Assembly: GCA_947652115.1 (NCBI GenBank)
Contig: OX393561.1
Coordinates: 44,996,439 to 45,060,438 of the forward strand
DNA: 64,000 nt
Source: Blastomussa wellsi
Taxonomy: Eukaryota > Cnidaria > Anthozoa > Scleractinia > Plerogyridae
Reading direction: 5' to 3'
Shown here: one piece after another, positions 25,533 through 34,875 of the stretch
Numbering within the stretch: position 1 is the stretch's first letter
Layout: each line of letters begins with the position of its first letter
The notes under the pieces: generated by a model
Database searches by the model: none
The model's input: only the letters and a program-made list of their open reading frames with translations
Told to the model about the DNA's origin: nothing
Translations under genes and position numbers: made by a program

Positions 25533-28500
25533 GTAAGTTCTCGCCTATGTGTTTGTCACGAGCAACACTTCGAAATTAAATCCAAGAGATGATCAAAAGC
25601 GCATTTAAACAAATGGGAAGTCAAACCACAATATTATTATAATATAGCTAGCAGAGCCGCGCAATCAAATTCAGTGTAAGCGTGTCACATAATCCAATGG
25701 AGCACGCTGCATACGCGAGCAGATCGTTCTGCCATATTTTTTTTCTGGCGCGGGTTCTTTGTTGTAAATTTCCACTGTATACTGTATACTGAAGCTATAA
25801 AACTAAAGATATATTGTCACGAGCTTTAGATTTCAATTTTAGAAAAAGTCGGGCTGACTTTTGTCAAGTTTGGACCTTGTAAAATAGCCAACTGATCTAA
25901 GTATGCCCCTTCCTCTCCCTTCTTTCGGCAATTTACGTGCGACAGATACAAAACATAGGTCCCACCTGCCAGGTCCCAGGTCACAGGATACAAGTCAGAG
26001 GTAGGAAAAATAGGAAAACTCGACAATTACAGAATGCAATGTAGCGTGAAGGGGCCCTATAAAGAGTTCATAATTCTGTAATTGTTGAGTTGTCCTTTTT
26101 TCCTACCTCTGACTTGTGACCTATGACCTGTAACCTGTGACCTGTGTTTTGTGCCTGCCGATTTACGTGATTTCCTAATCTCGGTGTTCTGGGCACATTT
26201 TTTTACATGAGCAAAAGTTATTAGCTTGGTCATAATTTCAGTGCCCTGTTATTAAAAAAGCAGAAAAATCCCCGCGACCGTTGATGCTAGACTCAACTCT
26301 GGATCATGGAATTCACCTTGAGAGCTCGAGCTCGCCATTATTAAGACCGCAAAACTTTGACCAATCATTATGATAAATGATTTTTGGATTTAGTAAACCT
26401 GAAAAGACATTTTTAACAGCATATGTTATGTTTAACAGTTTTTGTGGTGAGGCATTGCGTTCGTCAAATTGGATCTTCAACTCCCATCTTAGTAACTACA
26501 TTTCACTGGAAGCATAATCGAAGTTACACTCTGGCCGTCAAGTCAAATAAAGTGGCATTAGAGGTAAGAGAAAGTTGAGGAGCTGTATGTGAAATATTAT
26601 ACTTCATTAATAATTCATAAAGGAAATACAAAAGAAATTAATGTTTAATTTAATGATGTCTTCATATCTGATAAAGACACGGCTAAATTTTACAGACAAT
26701 TTTCTCCGGAATAATAATAATAAACCCGACGATTATTCTACAAATGAATAGATCTATCACAAACGTTTTTGAAGCTGTTCAAAAAACTCGCAACACGTGT
26801 TTTATCAGGTTTAAACCTGATAAAACACTGCTGCTCGTTTTTTAAAAATTACTTAAAAACTGTTACATTGTAAAGAACTAAAACTTGGCCAGAATCAAAG
26901 TAACTAGCTGTAGAATTTTGGAGATTTCTTATTGCATGTAACTTGGCTTAGCGAACAAAAAAAAAAAAGAAATACCCAGTGGACGTCCTTATCAACCTCG
27001 TTCCCAGGGTCTTTTCCCTGGCAGGGAAAAGACCCTGGGAACGAGGTTGCGTCCTTATGCAACATGCACTAACGTTTACTGGCCTGGTGCAGCATCTATC
27101 ATACTTGAAGAGAACTTGCAGCAAGGCATTTCACTTTTTTGCACTCTAAAAAATGCCTTTTTAAGAATAGGTATCAAGTATTATGGGTTTTATCCAATGG
27201 TACTAAAACGCTGGGCGAGGGGAAAGGGGACCTGGGTCCCAACCTTGCCCAAAATTAGGGCAGTGAGAGAAACGAACTGTGTATGACTAGGCCAAAAAGC
27301 AATTCAACCTGGAGAGTGCCCGACATGGATTCAAAGTGCAGGCGCATTGGAAAAAAAACAATTTACACACGTTTTGCCCCTCCCTACCCCTATGCAATGT
27401 TGACAGTAAACATCCATCTCACTCACGGGTGTAGTTTATCGTTTTCCAACATTGAAAGGGGGAACGGGGGTACTGAAACATATATAACTGGATTTATGAA
27501 AACCAGGTCAAAGAATTAATGACCCCCTTCTCACGTTGTAAGGATGAAGACTTGTTAGGCATGTTAATTAGGCGTAAAAATCGGGTCAAGAAGGGAGCGA
27601 AAAGAAAATCCATAATAATAATAGCAATGTTAGTAATAATAGTAATAATAATGATAATAATAATATTAATAATCTGTCTTGATTTAGCAAAAAAGGGGCT
27701 TGAGGCAATAGAGGAAATGTATGAGATTTCGATCTATTTTGTTTGTATTGCGAAGTAACCGTCGGTGACTATTGGACACTCTTTGCATGAAATTTTACCC
27801 TTCATAATGTTCCCATGCCAAATTCGTGATGTCTGGTACATTTTACTGTAGCCCACTCCCCCCCCCCCCCCTCCCTCCCGCACCCCACCCGTTATTTTTG
27901 GCCATTTTTACCCAGGCCCCAGCTCGATGAGTACATCGGTTTGAATTTTTGACACCGCGCGGTAGCTGATCTGTAGGTTTACCAATCCTGCCGATTTACA
28001 ATCTAAGCGTCGGCTATTATCTTTCCTTAAACAAAGCTCTAACGGGTGAACTTGAACAACTCGTTACGACTTGTGCGAGGCGGGATAGTGAGGTGCTTGC
28101 TTTAGACGGCAAAAAGTCCTTCGCCACACCAAATAGGACTCCCTACCGGACTTGACGGGTGATTCGAAGGCGGCCATGCCGATATGTGGCTGGAACTATT
28201 CTGTGGCGAAAGACGGCTCTAATTTTGGTAGTATTGTGTCCCGCGCAAAAAAAATTCGTTACATCCGGGCGATTGCATTCAATTTCCTAGAAAATGGCAA
28301 GCTGTGTGGGAAAACCGAGGAATAGCGTGGAATTACAGAGCCCTATTTAATGTGAGTACGATTGATTCATGTTCATGCTTTTTTTATGGAGATTTTGCCG
28401 CTAGGTAGAAGTGCCAGATCGGTTTTCCGCTGATCTAAACGGCGATTTGTTCAGTTCGGAAGTGTAGTTTCCGGTCGCTGACCGACATGAACCATGTGCG

Positions 28501-29450
28501 GGTCACTAATCAAAGTACATTTCTCAGCTTTAATCCGGAGCTGCCTAGAAATCAAGCGAATCCTTGATGTTACACACTATTCCTCAGATCATTTGAGACC
28601 ATGCATGGCTTGCCGGGTCAACTCTTGCGCTGGAAATTTTGAAGTCTGTGATGCCATTAATTTTTATGTTGTAAATAATAATTTAATTGAATTAGTAGAC
28701 TTCGTGATTTTGTTGTTATGCCCAAACTACAATCTTCTTGCTCCGAAAAGACATAGGTTAGATTAATTTGCGTTGATTTGAGTTCAGAATAGTGCCCATT
28801 GACACCGTGAGTCCTTGCGAAAAGATGCCTTCAGAACTATAGTGTCATGTCAACTTTACCTAACCGAGTTCTGTTGAATCAAGACAGAGTAACAATAACA
28901 GTAATACTAGCACTGAACTTTCGGATAAGTGAGTCACCAAGGAGAATAGAAGCTGCCAATCCTTTTAAATTTTATAGCGTCGACATTGGAGAGAGTTTCT
29001 GGCGATAAAACAACCGCTTTTGGCGAGAAATACAGCTTCGCAGGTGTTTCGCTCACAATTTCCTTTGACCCGGTTTACATAAATCCAGTCATATATTTAA
29101 CAGCTATTAAGATCATAATTTCATGTTTTTACATGTTTTCCAACAAAATGTGTCCACGGTTGTAAGTTCCCACCGAATTAGTGTATATTAGGTACGTACA
29201 GCAATAGACAATGTGTTGTGATGACAATATTTAATTTTTATTTCAGTTCGTAAGTGATTCATCTTCTACAACAGACAGTCACCGTTTCTACGTGCGAGAT
29301 GTGGCGTGCAGTGTGTCGTCGTGCATTGCATTAAAATCAGTTCTTCCAGCGAAAGGCTATATCACAACGACTCTTCAAGGAAATCTTACGCTCGAAGCCA
29401 GGTCACGAAGGGATCGGCGCGCTTGGTTTCTGCTGACGTGTTCTAGATGA
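25343..29450 (+). CDS. Secreted beta-trefoil (IL-1/FGF-like) protein, copy B
   Basis: Three coding exons join in frame: 25343-25532 (phase 0 in, 1 out), 26439-26563 (phase 1 in, 0 out) and 29247-29450 (phase 0 to the TGA). All introns are GT-AG with pyrimidine-rich acceptors, and the joined frame is 172 residues without its first exon. The start (AVLVAASFQC) is hydrophobic, as in a signal peptide, followed by a C-x4-C pair. The second half has the spacing of an IL-1/FGF beta-trefoil: a strand pair around YTLAVKSNKVALEF, then HRFYVRDV, then a C-x-A-L-K-S-V-L-P-A-K-G-Y-I-T-T-T stretch like the IL-1 signature, and a closing aromatic strand AWFLLTC. The fold is inferred from pattern, not a search. 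An FGF-like or other trefoil (lectin) is the main alternative. The role would be an extracellular ligand. The N-terminal exon is not settled (see 20950-21036). Confidence 0.6.
25965..26140. mobile_element. Fold-back element in copy B intron
   Basis: Imperfect inverted arms (about 25971-26033 and 26072-26140) share CAAGTCAGAGGTAGG and ACAATTACAGAAT in opposite orientation. The arms contain short tandem (A)GGTCACAGGT-like steps. The related words CGGCAATTTACGTG and GCCGATTTACGTG flank it. Non-coding. Confidence 0.7.
26439..26563 (+). CDS. Copy B exon: middle strands
   Basis: Acceptor TTTAACAG, donor GAG|GTAAGA. It is 125 nt long and encodes FVVRHCVRQIGSS through YTLAVKSNKVALE. Hydrophobic and polar residues alternate, as expected of beta strands. 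Confidence 0.6.
26993..27049. mobile_element. Near-perfect palindrome with 9-bp target duplication
   Basis: Two 28-bp arms (26993-27020 and 27022-27049), starting CAACCTCGTTCCCAGGGTC, are perfect inverted copies with a single-base spacer. CGTCCTTAT occurs immediately on both sides (26984-26992 and 27050-27058), the mark of a 9-bp target-site duplication as made by Mutator-type transposases. The element has no coding capacity. Confidence 0.8.
27059..29246. other. Intron of copy B, with simple repeats
   Basis: Contains a TAATAA-rich microsatellite-like tract (about 27615-27675) and a C-rich run near 27858-27890. A 90-codon frame (28494-28766) lies inside the intron but shows no motif. No exon is needed here because the exons on either side join in frame. 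Confidence 0.45.
29247..29450 (+). CDS. Copy B last exon: C-terminal trefoil repeat
   Basis: Acceptor TTTATTTCAG. It holds 67 codons plus TGA. It encodes HRFYVRDVACSVSSC, LPAKGYITTTLQGNLTLEA and AWFLLTCSR. This is the part with the closest resemblance to the IL-1 family signature region. Confidence 0.65.
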   Translation, partial: FVSDSSSTTDSHRFYVRDVACSVSSCIALKSVLPAKGYITTTLQGNLTLEARSRRDRRAWFLLTCSR

Positions 29451-30900
29451 TGACCACACCAGCACTAGTTTAATAACATCCAAAGCAAATGGTTCTATAT
29501 TTATAAACTATGTATTGGTCAAATGTAATACTCCTTGAAATACAATAACAACTATCGAAAAATCTTATTTGAAGGAGATCATAACTGAATATTTATAAAA
29601 CAGGATGGAAATTAATGTGAAAAGAAATTGATGATGTAGATACCAGGAAATGGGCTTATCCCACCATGCCACTTCCGGTTGAGTGTAATCTATATTTATT
29701 GTTAACGCAACCTCGTGGACGAGTAACGGAAAACTCAAAAATTGACTGGTTATATGAGAACTCGCTATCAAACGATAGTAGGGTGTCCATACGTCTGATG
29801 AACATAAAACACAATTGCTTGTGACCACAAAAAAAAAAAGTCGGCCGATTTTCTATGATTGATATCTCAGGTACTGGGTCATGCTTCAACGATTTAAAAA
29901 GCTCGATTTCTGCGCAGTAGCGACCTCTATCAAATTTTTCATTAAGAATTTTAAACTACCAGCTAATGAGTACTTATTGTAATATTTACAGTGAAATTCA
30001 CTTTTTCGCTGATAAACTGACCAGATCGACTCTGTATCATTGCAAATGTGAACAGGCTGCATAATTTACGAAAAGAGCGATTAGTCACATGGCCCTGGAG
30101 ATGTCTTTTCAAGATAAGGTTGATCAACTGTCGGTATATGTATGTCAGCCATAGTTCTGTTTCTGCAAACGCACATCAAGAAAAATATGGTTCTAAGTAC
30201 CTCAACAAAGCTTAGTCTCGCTAGTTTCTATCCGTTCTTTGTCAAATCTGTCCATAACGCACTCAAAGTGTTTCCAATTCTACATCTATCTACATTTATT
30301 AATTGAAACCGCTTTTTCATCATCCGCTTTCGCATAATCCGATACAATTAGCGCGAACACAGTTACACAGTTACAGTTGCGTCACTATGGCGCACATGAT
30401 AAAGATATGCTGTGTTGCTCAGCAACTACGGGGGATGCGAAACTGCCGGCTCAGTTGCACGAAATGTCATAACCGGCACCTGTTCTGTAGGCTGAAGTTA
30501 TTTTCCTTTTGTCCAGTAATCTAAAGAGTATTGCCAAGCTGGAAAATATTTCTATCCAAAACTCGTGCCATTAGTAACCAAGATCGACTTTATGGTTCAC
30601 CAACTGAATTACTTCTTTTCATGTGCGCTTAGTAGATTGTGCTTACCCTCGGTAAAACTACACTTATTGAAGATTTACTAGGCAAAATTAACTAATTGCC
30701 ACTGCCAATAAAGCTGCAAAGCTGGTAATCAGTTATTTCTTTTTACCCATATGCGTCAAATTTTAAATTGCGCGGTATGTAAAATGATAATGAAAACTGT
30801 GACATCTTCTCCCCTTTTAATGCTTTCAGTGGGTAATATGGAGTTCTTATTTCGCAAATATTTTGTCTACTCTAGAGGTAAATCTCCACCCTATTAATTT
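29451..30900. other. Intergenic, tail-to-tail between copy B and the macrodomain gene
   Basis: Holds the 3' ends of two convergent genes. No coding feature recognised and no obvious transposon. Confidence 0.45.
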
Positions 30901-30907
30901 GTAATAA

Positions 30908-30913
30908 TTTATT
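30908..30913 (-). terminator. Poly(A) signal of macrodomain gene
   Basis: AATAAA on the minus strand, about 25 nt past the stop codon of the gene ending at 30938. This implies a very short 3' UTR. Confidence 0.55.
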
Positions 30914-30937
30914 ATAAGAAGAGAATATTTCTTCTCT

Positions 30938-32599
30938 CTAAACTTCATCATCGTCGTCATCGCTTATCTCCTTATGGCTGGTACTAAACCTTCGGTTAAA
31001 CTCCCTTTCAAATGCGTCCATCGTGTCCGCATCAATAAAGACAAAACGTATGTCATGTAAGCCTTCAGGATTCGCAGGATCTTTGTCACCTTCAGAAGGT
31101 GTGGTCGGAGCTTCAATCGTCTTATCCTGTTCTTTCTTTTTACCTGCCTTCGTTCGCTCCCCTTTGTTTTGAGCAGTTTCTTTTGCAATTGAAGCTTTTT
31201 TCTTGGCTTCTTTCTTTCTTGACGCAATCGGCATTGCAAGGAATTCCTCCACTGCGTTTAGCATTGCGAAGGCACACGCATCTATAGGGGCGCCAAAGAT
31301 ACCAGAACTTATGGCTGGTAAAGCGACAGACGACAAGCCAAGCTGTGATGCTAATTTAAGACTTTCGAAGCAGGCCTTTTGAAGAAGCTTCATACCCTTT
31401 TTATCTGATTGTCTGTTCCATTCAGGGCCAACAGCATGAATAACAAACTTGCAGGGTAGACGGCCAGCGGTGGTGTGAACTGCGTTACCAACGTGTAGCG
31501 ATTGAAAGCTGCGTTTTCTTATCAGCTTTTCAGATTCCCTCTGAATTTCACTTCCACCTTTTTTGACAATCAACCTGGCAAGGCCCGCTCCGTGTGTCAA
31601 ATACTCATTTGCGGGATTCACGATGGCGTCGATTTCCTCGCGAGTAATGTCTCCATAACGAAGTGAGATGTTGACACCATTTTCTGTGCAATGATGAAAT
31701 GTTTCTATGGAAACACCTTCTGGTGCTTCAATTCCCATTCCTTCAGCACCGAATGGAGCATCATAGGTAGCCTGTTCGCTAATTCCTCCATGCACAGTCA
31801 ACTTTACTTGTTGAACCGATGCAGCATCCCCATAAACTACAAAAGGACCGTGCTCTTGGGTTCGGTCAACTACAACTGGGTACTTAGACCGGATGTACTG
31901 GATCAAAGCATCCAAAGAACCCTCATCTGCACCCTCCAAGTCCATCTTCCAAGTAACCATACCCCGAGTTGCCGAGTCAATGAGAATAGAAATTTCATAG
32001 AGAGCCTCTTTGTATCTGGTCGGATCACAATCCTGTTTTGGCTGCAGCATAACTTGAGAACCATCATTTAAAATGACGAATTCGACTAAACATTTCTTAC
32101 TGATATTTTGTATCTGGTCGTTGAAAAACTGAGTCATGAAACGGGTGGCAAGTGGAACCATTTGAGCCGTCTTTATCTCTGTTATAGTATGATGCGCGCT
32201 CGATTCTGCCTCGTCAGTCTCGACGCTATTAGCGGGAAGGCTCTTTCCTCCTGGACCATCCTCAATAAGCGTCGCCATGACTACGTCTAAGTTGTCACCG
32301 GTTGCATTCTCCTCTTCTGCCCCTCCCTTCCCGGAGCTATCGACATTTACTTGTGCTTTGTCCTCCACGGAAAGCTTGCTTAGTTCCTCCTTGATTCTTT
32401 CGTCTTCGGTAAGGTACTTCTTCACGAGAACATGACATTCATTAATCTGGCTTAATGTTCCACGTATGACAAAACAGTTGTCTCTGTCTTCAAAAGATAT
32501 ACCAACCTCCAATTGAATTTTCTCCAAAATCTGTTCAGCCTCTTGCATTGGAATATCCAAATCTATGGGATCCAGCGTTGCTGTCACTTGAGAAAACAC
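30938..32599 (-). CDS. Exon 3: KH-like region and macrodomain
   Basis: A single 1662-nt terminal exon. It begins with a GTG valine codon directly after the acceptor TTGTATTTAG, so this is a splice boundary and not a start codon. Confidence 0.9.
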   Translation of the reverse strand: MFSQVTATLDPIDLDIPMQEAEQILEKIQLEVGISFEDRDNCFVIRGTLSQINECHVLVKKYLTEDERIKEELSKLSVEDKAQVNVDSSGKGGAEEENATGDNLDVVMATLIEDGPGGKSLPANSVETDEAESSAHHTITEIKTAQMVPLATRFMTQFFNDQIQNISKKCLVEFVILNDGSQVMLQPKQDCDPTRYKEALYEISILIDSATRGMVTWKMDLEGADEGSLDALIQYIRSKYPVVVDRTQEHGPFVVYGDAASVQQVKLTVHGGISEQATYDAPFGAEGMGIEAPEGVSIETFHHCTENGVNISLRYGDITREEIDAIVNPANEYLTHGAGLARLIVKKGGSEIQRESEKLIRKRSFQSLHVGNAVHTTAGRLPCKFVIHAVGPEWNRQSDKKGMKLLQKACFESLKLASQLGLSSVALPAISSGIFGAPIDACAFAMLNAVEEFLAMPIASRKKEAKKKASIAKETAQNKGERTKAGKKKEQDKTIEAPTTPSEGDKDPANPEGLHDIRFVFIDADTMDAFEREFNRRFSTSHKEISDDDDDEV

Positions 32600-34190
32600 C
32601 TAAATACAATTTAGTTAAATTGGTGAGTCAGTTTGCCTCAATCAGTCATGAAGCAAATTCAGCAGGGTAAACTCAAAGTTAAGAAATTGAGATGAATGCA
32701 ATTTTACTCCAGTTCTCATATTTCGTCTTTTTGATTCATGCAACACCTAACAAGTTAAGGTGCTCACAACAGTTTCCAGGTTTAATTCTTCAATATGGAT
32801 TAGTGCTACCTGTGACTATTTATCAGTTGATGTTACAATAATACTATGAAGCAGATGCCAATCTTTGGTGAACAAGTGATTATTTTCTTGACTTTACTGG
32901 ATACCATAGTAACAATATAACCTGTTAAAAACACCCTTAATTTTAGCTTTAAGTGTTCACAACTGAAAACGAGCTTGGTGATCCCCTTTTGGTATTATTG
33001 AATTTTGATCAGCAGCGGGAGTGCCACCTTAACTTGGCTCTGAAAGTGCTCCCAATAACTTGCTTTAACATTGTAAAACTATTTCACCAACTTGTTCAAT
33101 AATATGGAAACTGTTGCGAGCCACTTTAAGGGGTGCCATTTTCTTGCTGAGTATTTTATACTCGCCGTCTGGTTCTTTTCTACGACCTCAAAAATGATCT
33201 GGTTCTTATTAAACGGTATTGCATACAACTCATAATAAATACAGCGAAAATCAATAGCGACTACTGAAACTCTTTAGACCAAATTATTACAAATTAATAT
33301 TATTGGCTGCCAGGTCCAGGTCAAAAAGCTTGAGGTGAATGAAAAATAAAATAACTGTACGAAGTCATTTGACCGTTTCCAATAGTTATAATGAACAAAT
33401 GGCAAATAAAAATTCTAGTTCATATAGCCTTCTGATCTTGGGAGATACACCTTGGACTGTCACGCAATTCCTGTATGGAAAAAGCGTTGTGTGACTACTC
33501 AAATAGTCGTTTGTTATTCACCTGATCAGGGACAGCTTTCCTTTTCTCCGGACAACGATCAACTTTAAGCATTACTCCGCCGATCTTATGTTCGTCCTTC
33601 AGAACTGTTTCTGCAGCTTAACACGGCGAGAAAAAAAGCTAAGATTTATAAATATAACAAGAAAACGTTACCAAACAAAGTACTACGGTAAGCTGAAGGT
33701 GTAAGGTAGTAATGTGTGACATTTCATTGTCAGAATGTGATGTGTTATATTTACATACATGGTACGAACTACAAGTAAAATCGCTCAATGTATTTGATGT
33801 TACCTGTACATGTTGTCATTAAAATGAAACATTAGTTCGTCGACAAATGGTTGAAAGGAACAAAAATTTGCTTAAGACAGGCTGTGTTCAGAGATGGTCG
33901 TGAATCTGATCCCTTGCATTAATTCAAGCGTCAAGCGCCATATAAAATTACATTAATTGCACAACCATTCAACTACTGTACTTACTTTCTATCTCTTCAA
34001 ATGTAATAACAGCTTTATCTCCATCATATGTGAATTTCACTGATGACACGTCTCCGCCGCCATGTTTACGCTGCTGAAAGTGGATAACTATGGCTTCTTC
34101 TCTGGTTCCCGGAGGAATATTCGACACCAGGATGCTTCTTGGAATATTGTCTGAGTTCATCGTCTTGATAATCGAGCGATCTGAAGCCAT
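30938..34190 (-). CDS. RRM-KH-macrodomain protein (PARP14-related, no transferase)
   Basis: Three exons read in frame: 34190-33986, 33616-33522 and 32599-30938, giving 653 codons before the stop. Residues 1-100 form an RRM (ILVSNIPPGT..., HGGGDVSSVKF...). About 105-400 resembles the KH-like region of PARP14. About 410-640 is one macrodomain with GDIT, DAIVNPANEYL, the H-GAG loop and PAISSGIFGAP. An approximately 55-residue lysine-rich insert (about 556-613) interrupts the macrodomain before its last strand (DIRFVFIDAD), and the protein ends in an acidic SDDDDDEV tail. No WWE or PARP domain follows. Macrodomains bind ADP-ribose and some remove it; hydrolase activity is possible but not shown. 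The gene is divergent to the PARP14-like gene, with start codons 525 bp apart. Closest described relatives would be PARP14 or PARP9 N-terminal parts. Confidence 0.85.
32600..33521. other. Intron 2 of macrodomain gene
   Basis: AT-rich intron with no recognisable element or open coding segment. Confidence 0.6.
33522..33616 (-). CDS. Exon 2: second part of RRM
   Basis: A 95-nt exon, phase 1 in and 0 out, with donor CAG|GTGAAT. Encodes AETVLKDEHKIGGVMLKVDR and a basic linker: RRM helix 2 and strand 4. It is too short to stand out as an open frame and was found from frame continuity. Confidence 0.8.
33986..34190 (-). CDS. Exon 1: first part of RRM
   Basis: ATG at 34190; donor AAA|GTAAGT, phase 1. 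Encodes MASDRSIIKTMNSD then RRM strand 1 (SILVSNIPP) to strand 3 (KAVITFEEIE). The phase-1 break falls at the same RRM position as in every RRM of the plus-strand neighbour. Confidence 0.85.
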
Positions 34191-34301
34191 TTATGTTACC
34201 GTGCCCTGAGAAAGGGTGTTGTTATTTATGTCGAAAATTCTGGAAGAAATCGAAATCCACGACACAAAAACCTGGTTGCATAAATAATACAGATCAATTT
34301 C

Positions 34302-34312
34302 GGGGAATCCCC
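34302..34312. promoter_or_regulatory. kappaB site
   Basis: GGGGAATCCCC fits GGGRNNYYCC and is nearly self-complementary, so it can serve both divergent genes. It lies about 112 bp from the minus-strand ATG. Confidence 0.6.
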
Positions 34313-34353
34313 GTGCATATTACGTATCGCAAGAAGTGAAATGAAGTGGACAA

Positions 34354-34364
34354 GAAACCGAAAG
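34354..34364 (+). promoter_or_regulatory. IRF/ISRE-type element 1
   Basis: GAAACCGAAAG fits GAAANNGAAA. It is identical to the second copy at 34598, in the same orientation. Confidence 0.5.
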
Positions 34365-34469
34365 TTAAGCCATAAACTAAAATTACCAACCAAAATGAAA
34401 AGTGTGAGCTCCGCTACATCCAATAATGCTTAATTTGTAGGGTTCTATTTTCAGTTTTCCAACCTTCTT

Positions 34470-34478
34470 TTCTCGGAA
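34470..34478. promoter_or_regulatory. STAT/GAS-type element 1
   Basis: TTCTCGGAA fits TTCN3GAA and lies 30 bp from a second match. Confidence 0.4.
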
Positions 34479-34499
34479 ATGGAACAAACAATGACGACA

Positions 34500-34510
34500 T
34501 TTCTAAGAAA
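34500..34510. promoter_or_regulatory. STAT/GAS-type element 2
   Basis: TTTCTAAGAAA contains TTCN3GAA inside a longer near-palindrome. Confidence 0.45.
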
Positions 34511-34597
34511 GATATCACAGAATCAGGGTAGCTGAGACTAGCCAATGAAGGCTTTGAAGGGTTAACACGAGCCATAGTCAACCAATCAGATTCCAGT

Positions 34598-34608
34598 GAA
34601 ACCGAAAG
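34598..34608 (+). promoter_or_regulatory. IRF/ISRE-type element 2
   Basis: GAAACCGAAAG lies about 110 bp before the plus-strand ATG and just after a CCAAT box. Confidence 0.5.
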
Positions 34609-34715
34609 CATTTAATTTACCACCGCACCGTACAAGGAAGAATTTGCATTTCTTCCTTTCCAAAGATCGAAGGATGTTTATTTCATAGAAACTTGTCCTG
34701 ATGTCTTAAATTGAC

Positions 34716-34875
34716 ATGGACAGTCGGCGTATTTTGGTCTCTGGATTTCCTGAAGGCACAACAAAAACGCAGCTTACGATTTACTTCCAGTCGGAAAGAG
34801 ATTCTGGAGGTGGCGACGTAGAGAGTGTCGAGATAGATGGAGGACGAGCCATTGTCACTTTTGAAGATATAAAAG
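34716..34875 (+). CDS. PARP14-like: PARP14-like exon 1: RRM1 first part
   Basis: ATG at 34716, [11 protein letters not shown] (strand 1), [18 protein letters not shown], then donor G|GTATTT in phase 1. It closely resembles exon 1 of the divergent gene. Confidence 0.8.

Larger units (their letters stand above)
34191..34715. promoter_or_regulatory. Divergent promoter with kappaB, IRF and STAT motifs
   Basis: This is the region between the two divergent start codons. Visible motifs: GGGGAATCCCC (34302-34312), an almost palindromic NF-kappaB site; GAAACCGAAAG at 34354-34364 and again at 34598-34608, both fitting the IRF element GAAANNGAAA; TTCTCGGAA (34470-34478) and TTTCTAAGAAA (34500-34510), both fitting the STAT pattern TTCN3GAA; CCAAT boxes at 34542-34546 and 34582-34586. 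No clear TATA box. In mammals PARP14 and its relatives are interferon-induced. The motif set suggests a comparable inducible control here, which is inference. Confidence 0.65.

Noticed and set aside
28494..28766. 90-codon frame as an extra exon of copy B
   Set aside because: Exons at 26563 and 29247 already join in phase 0, and this frame has no matching splice sites or family similarity.
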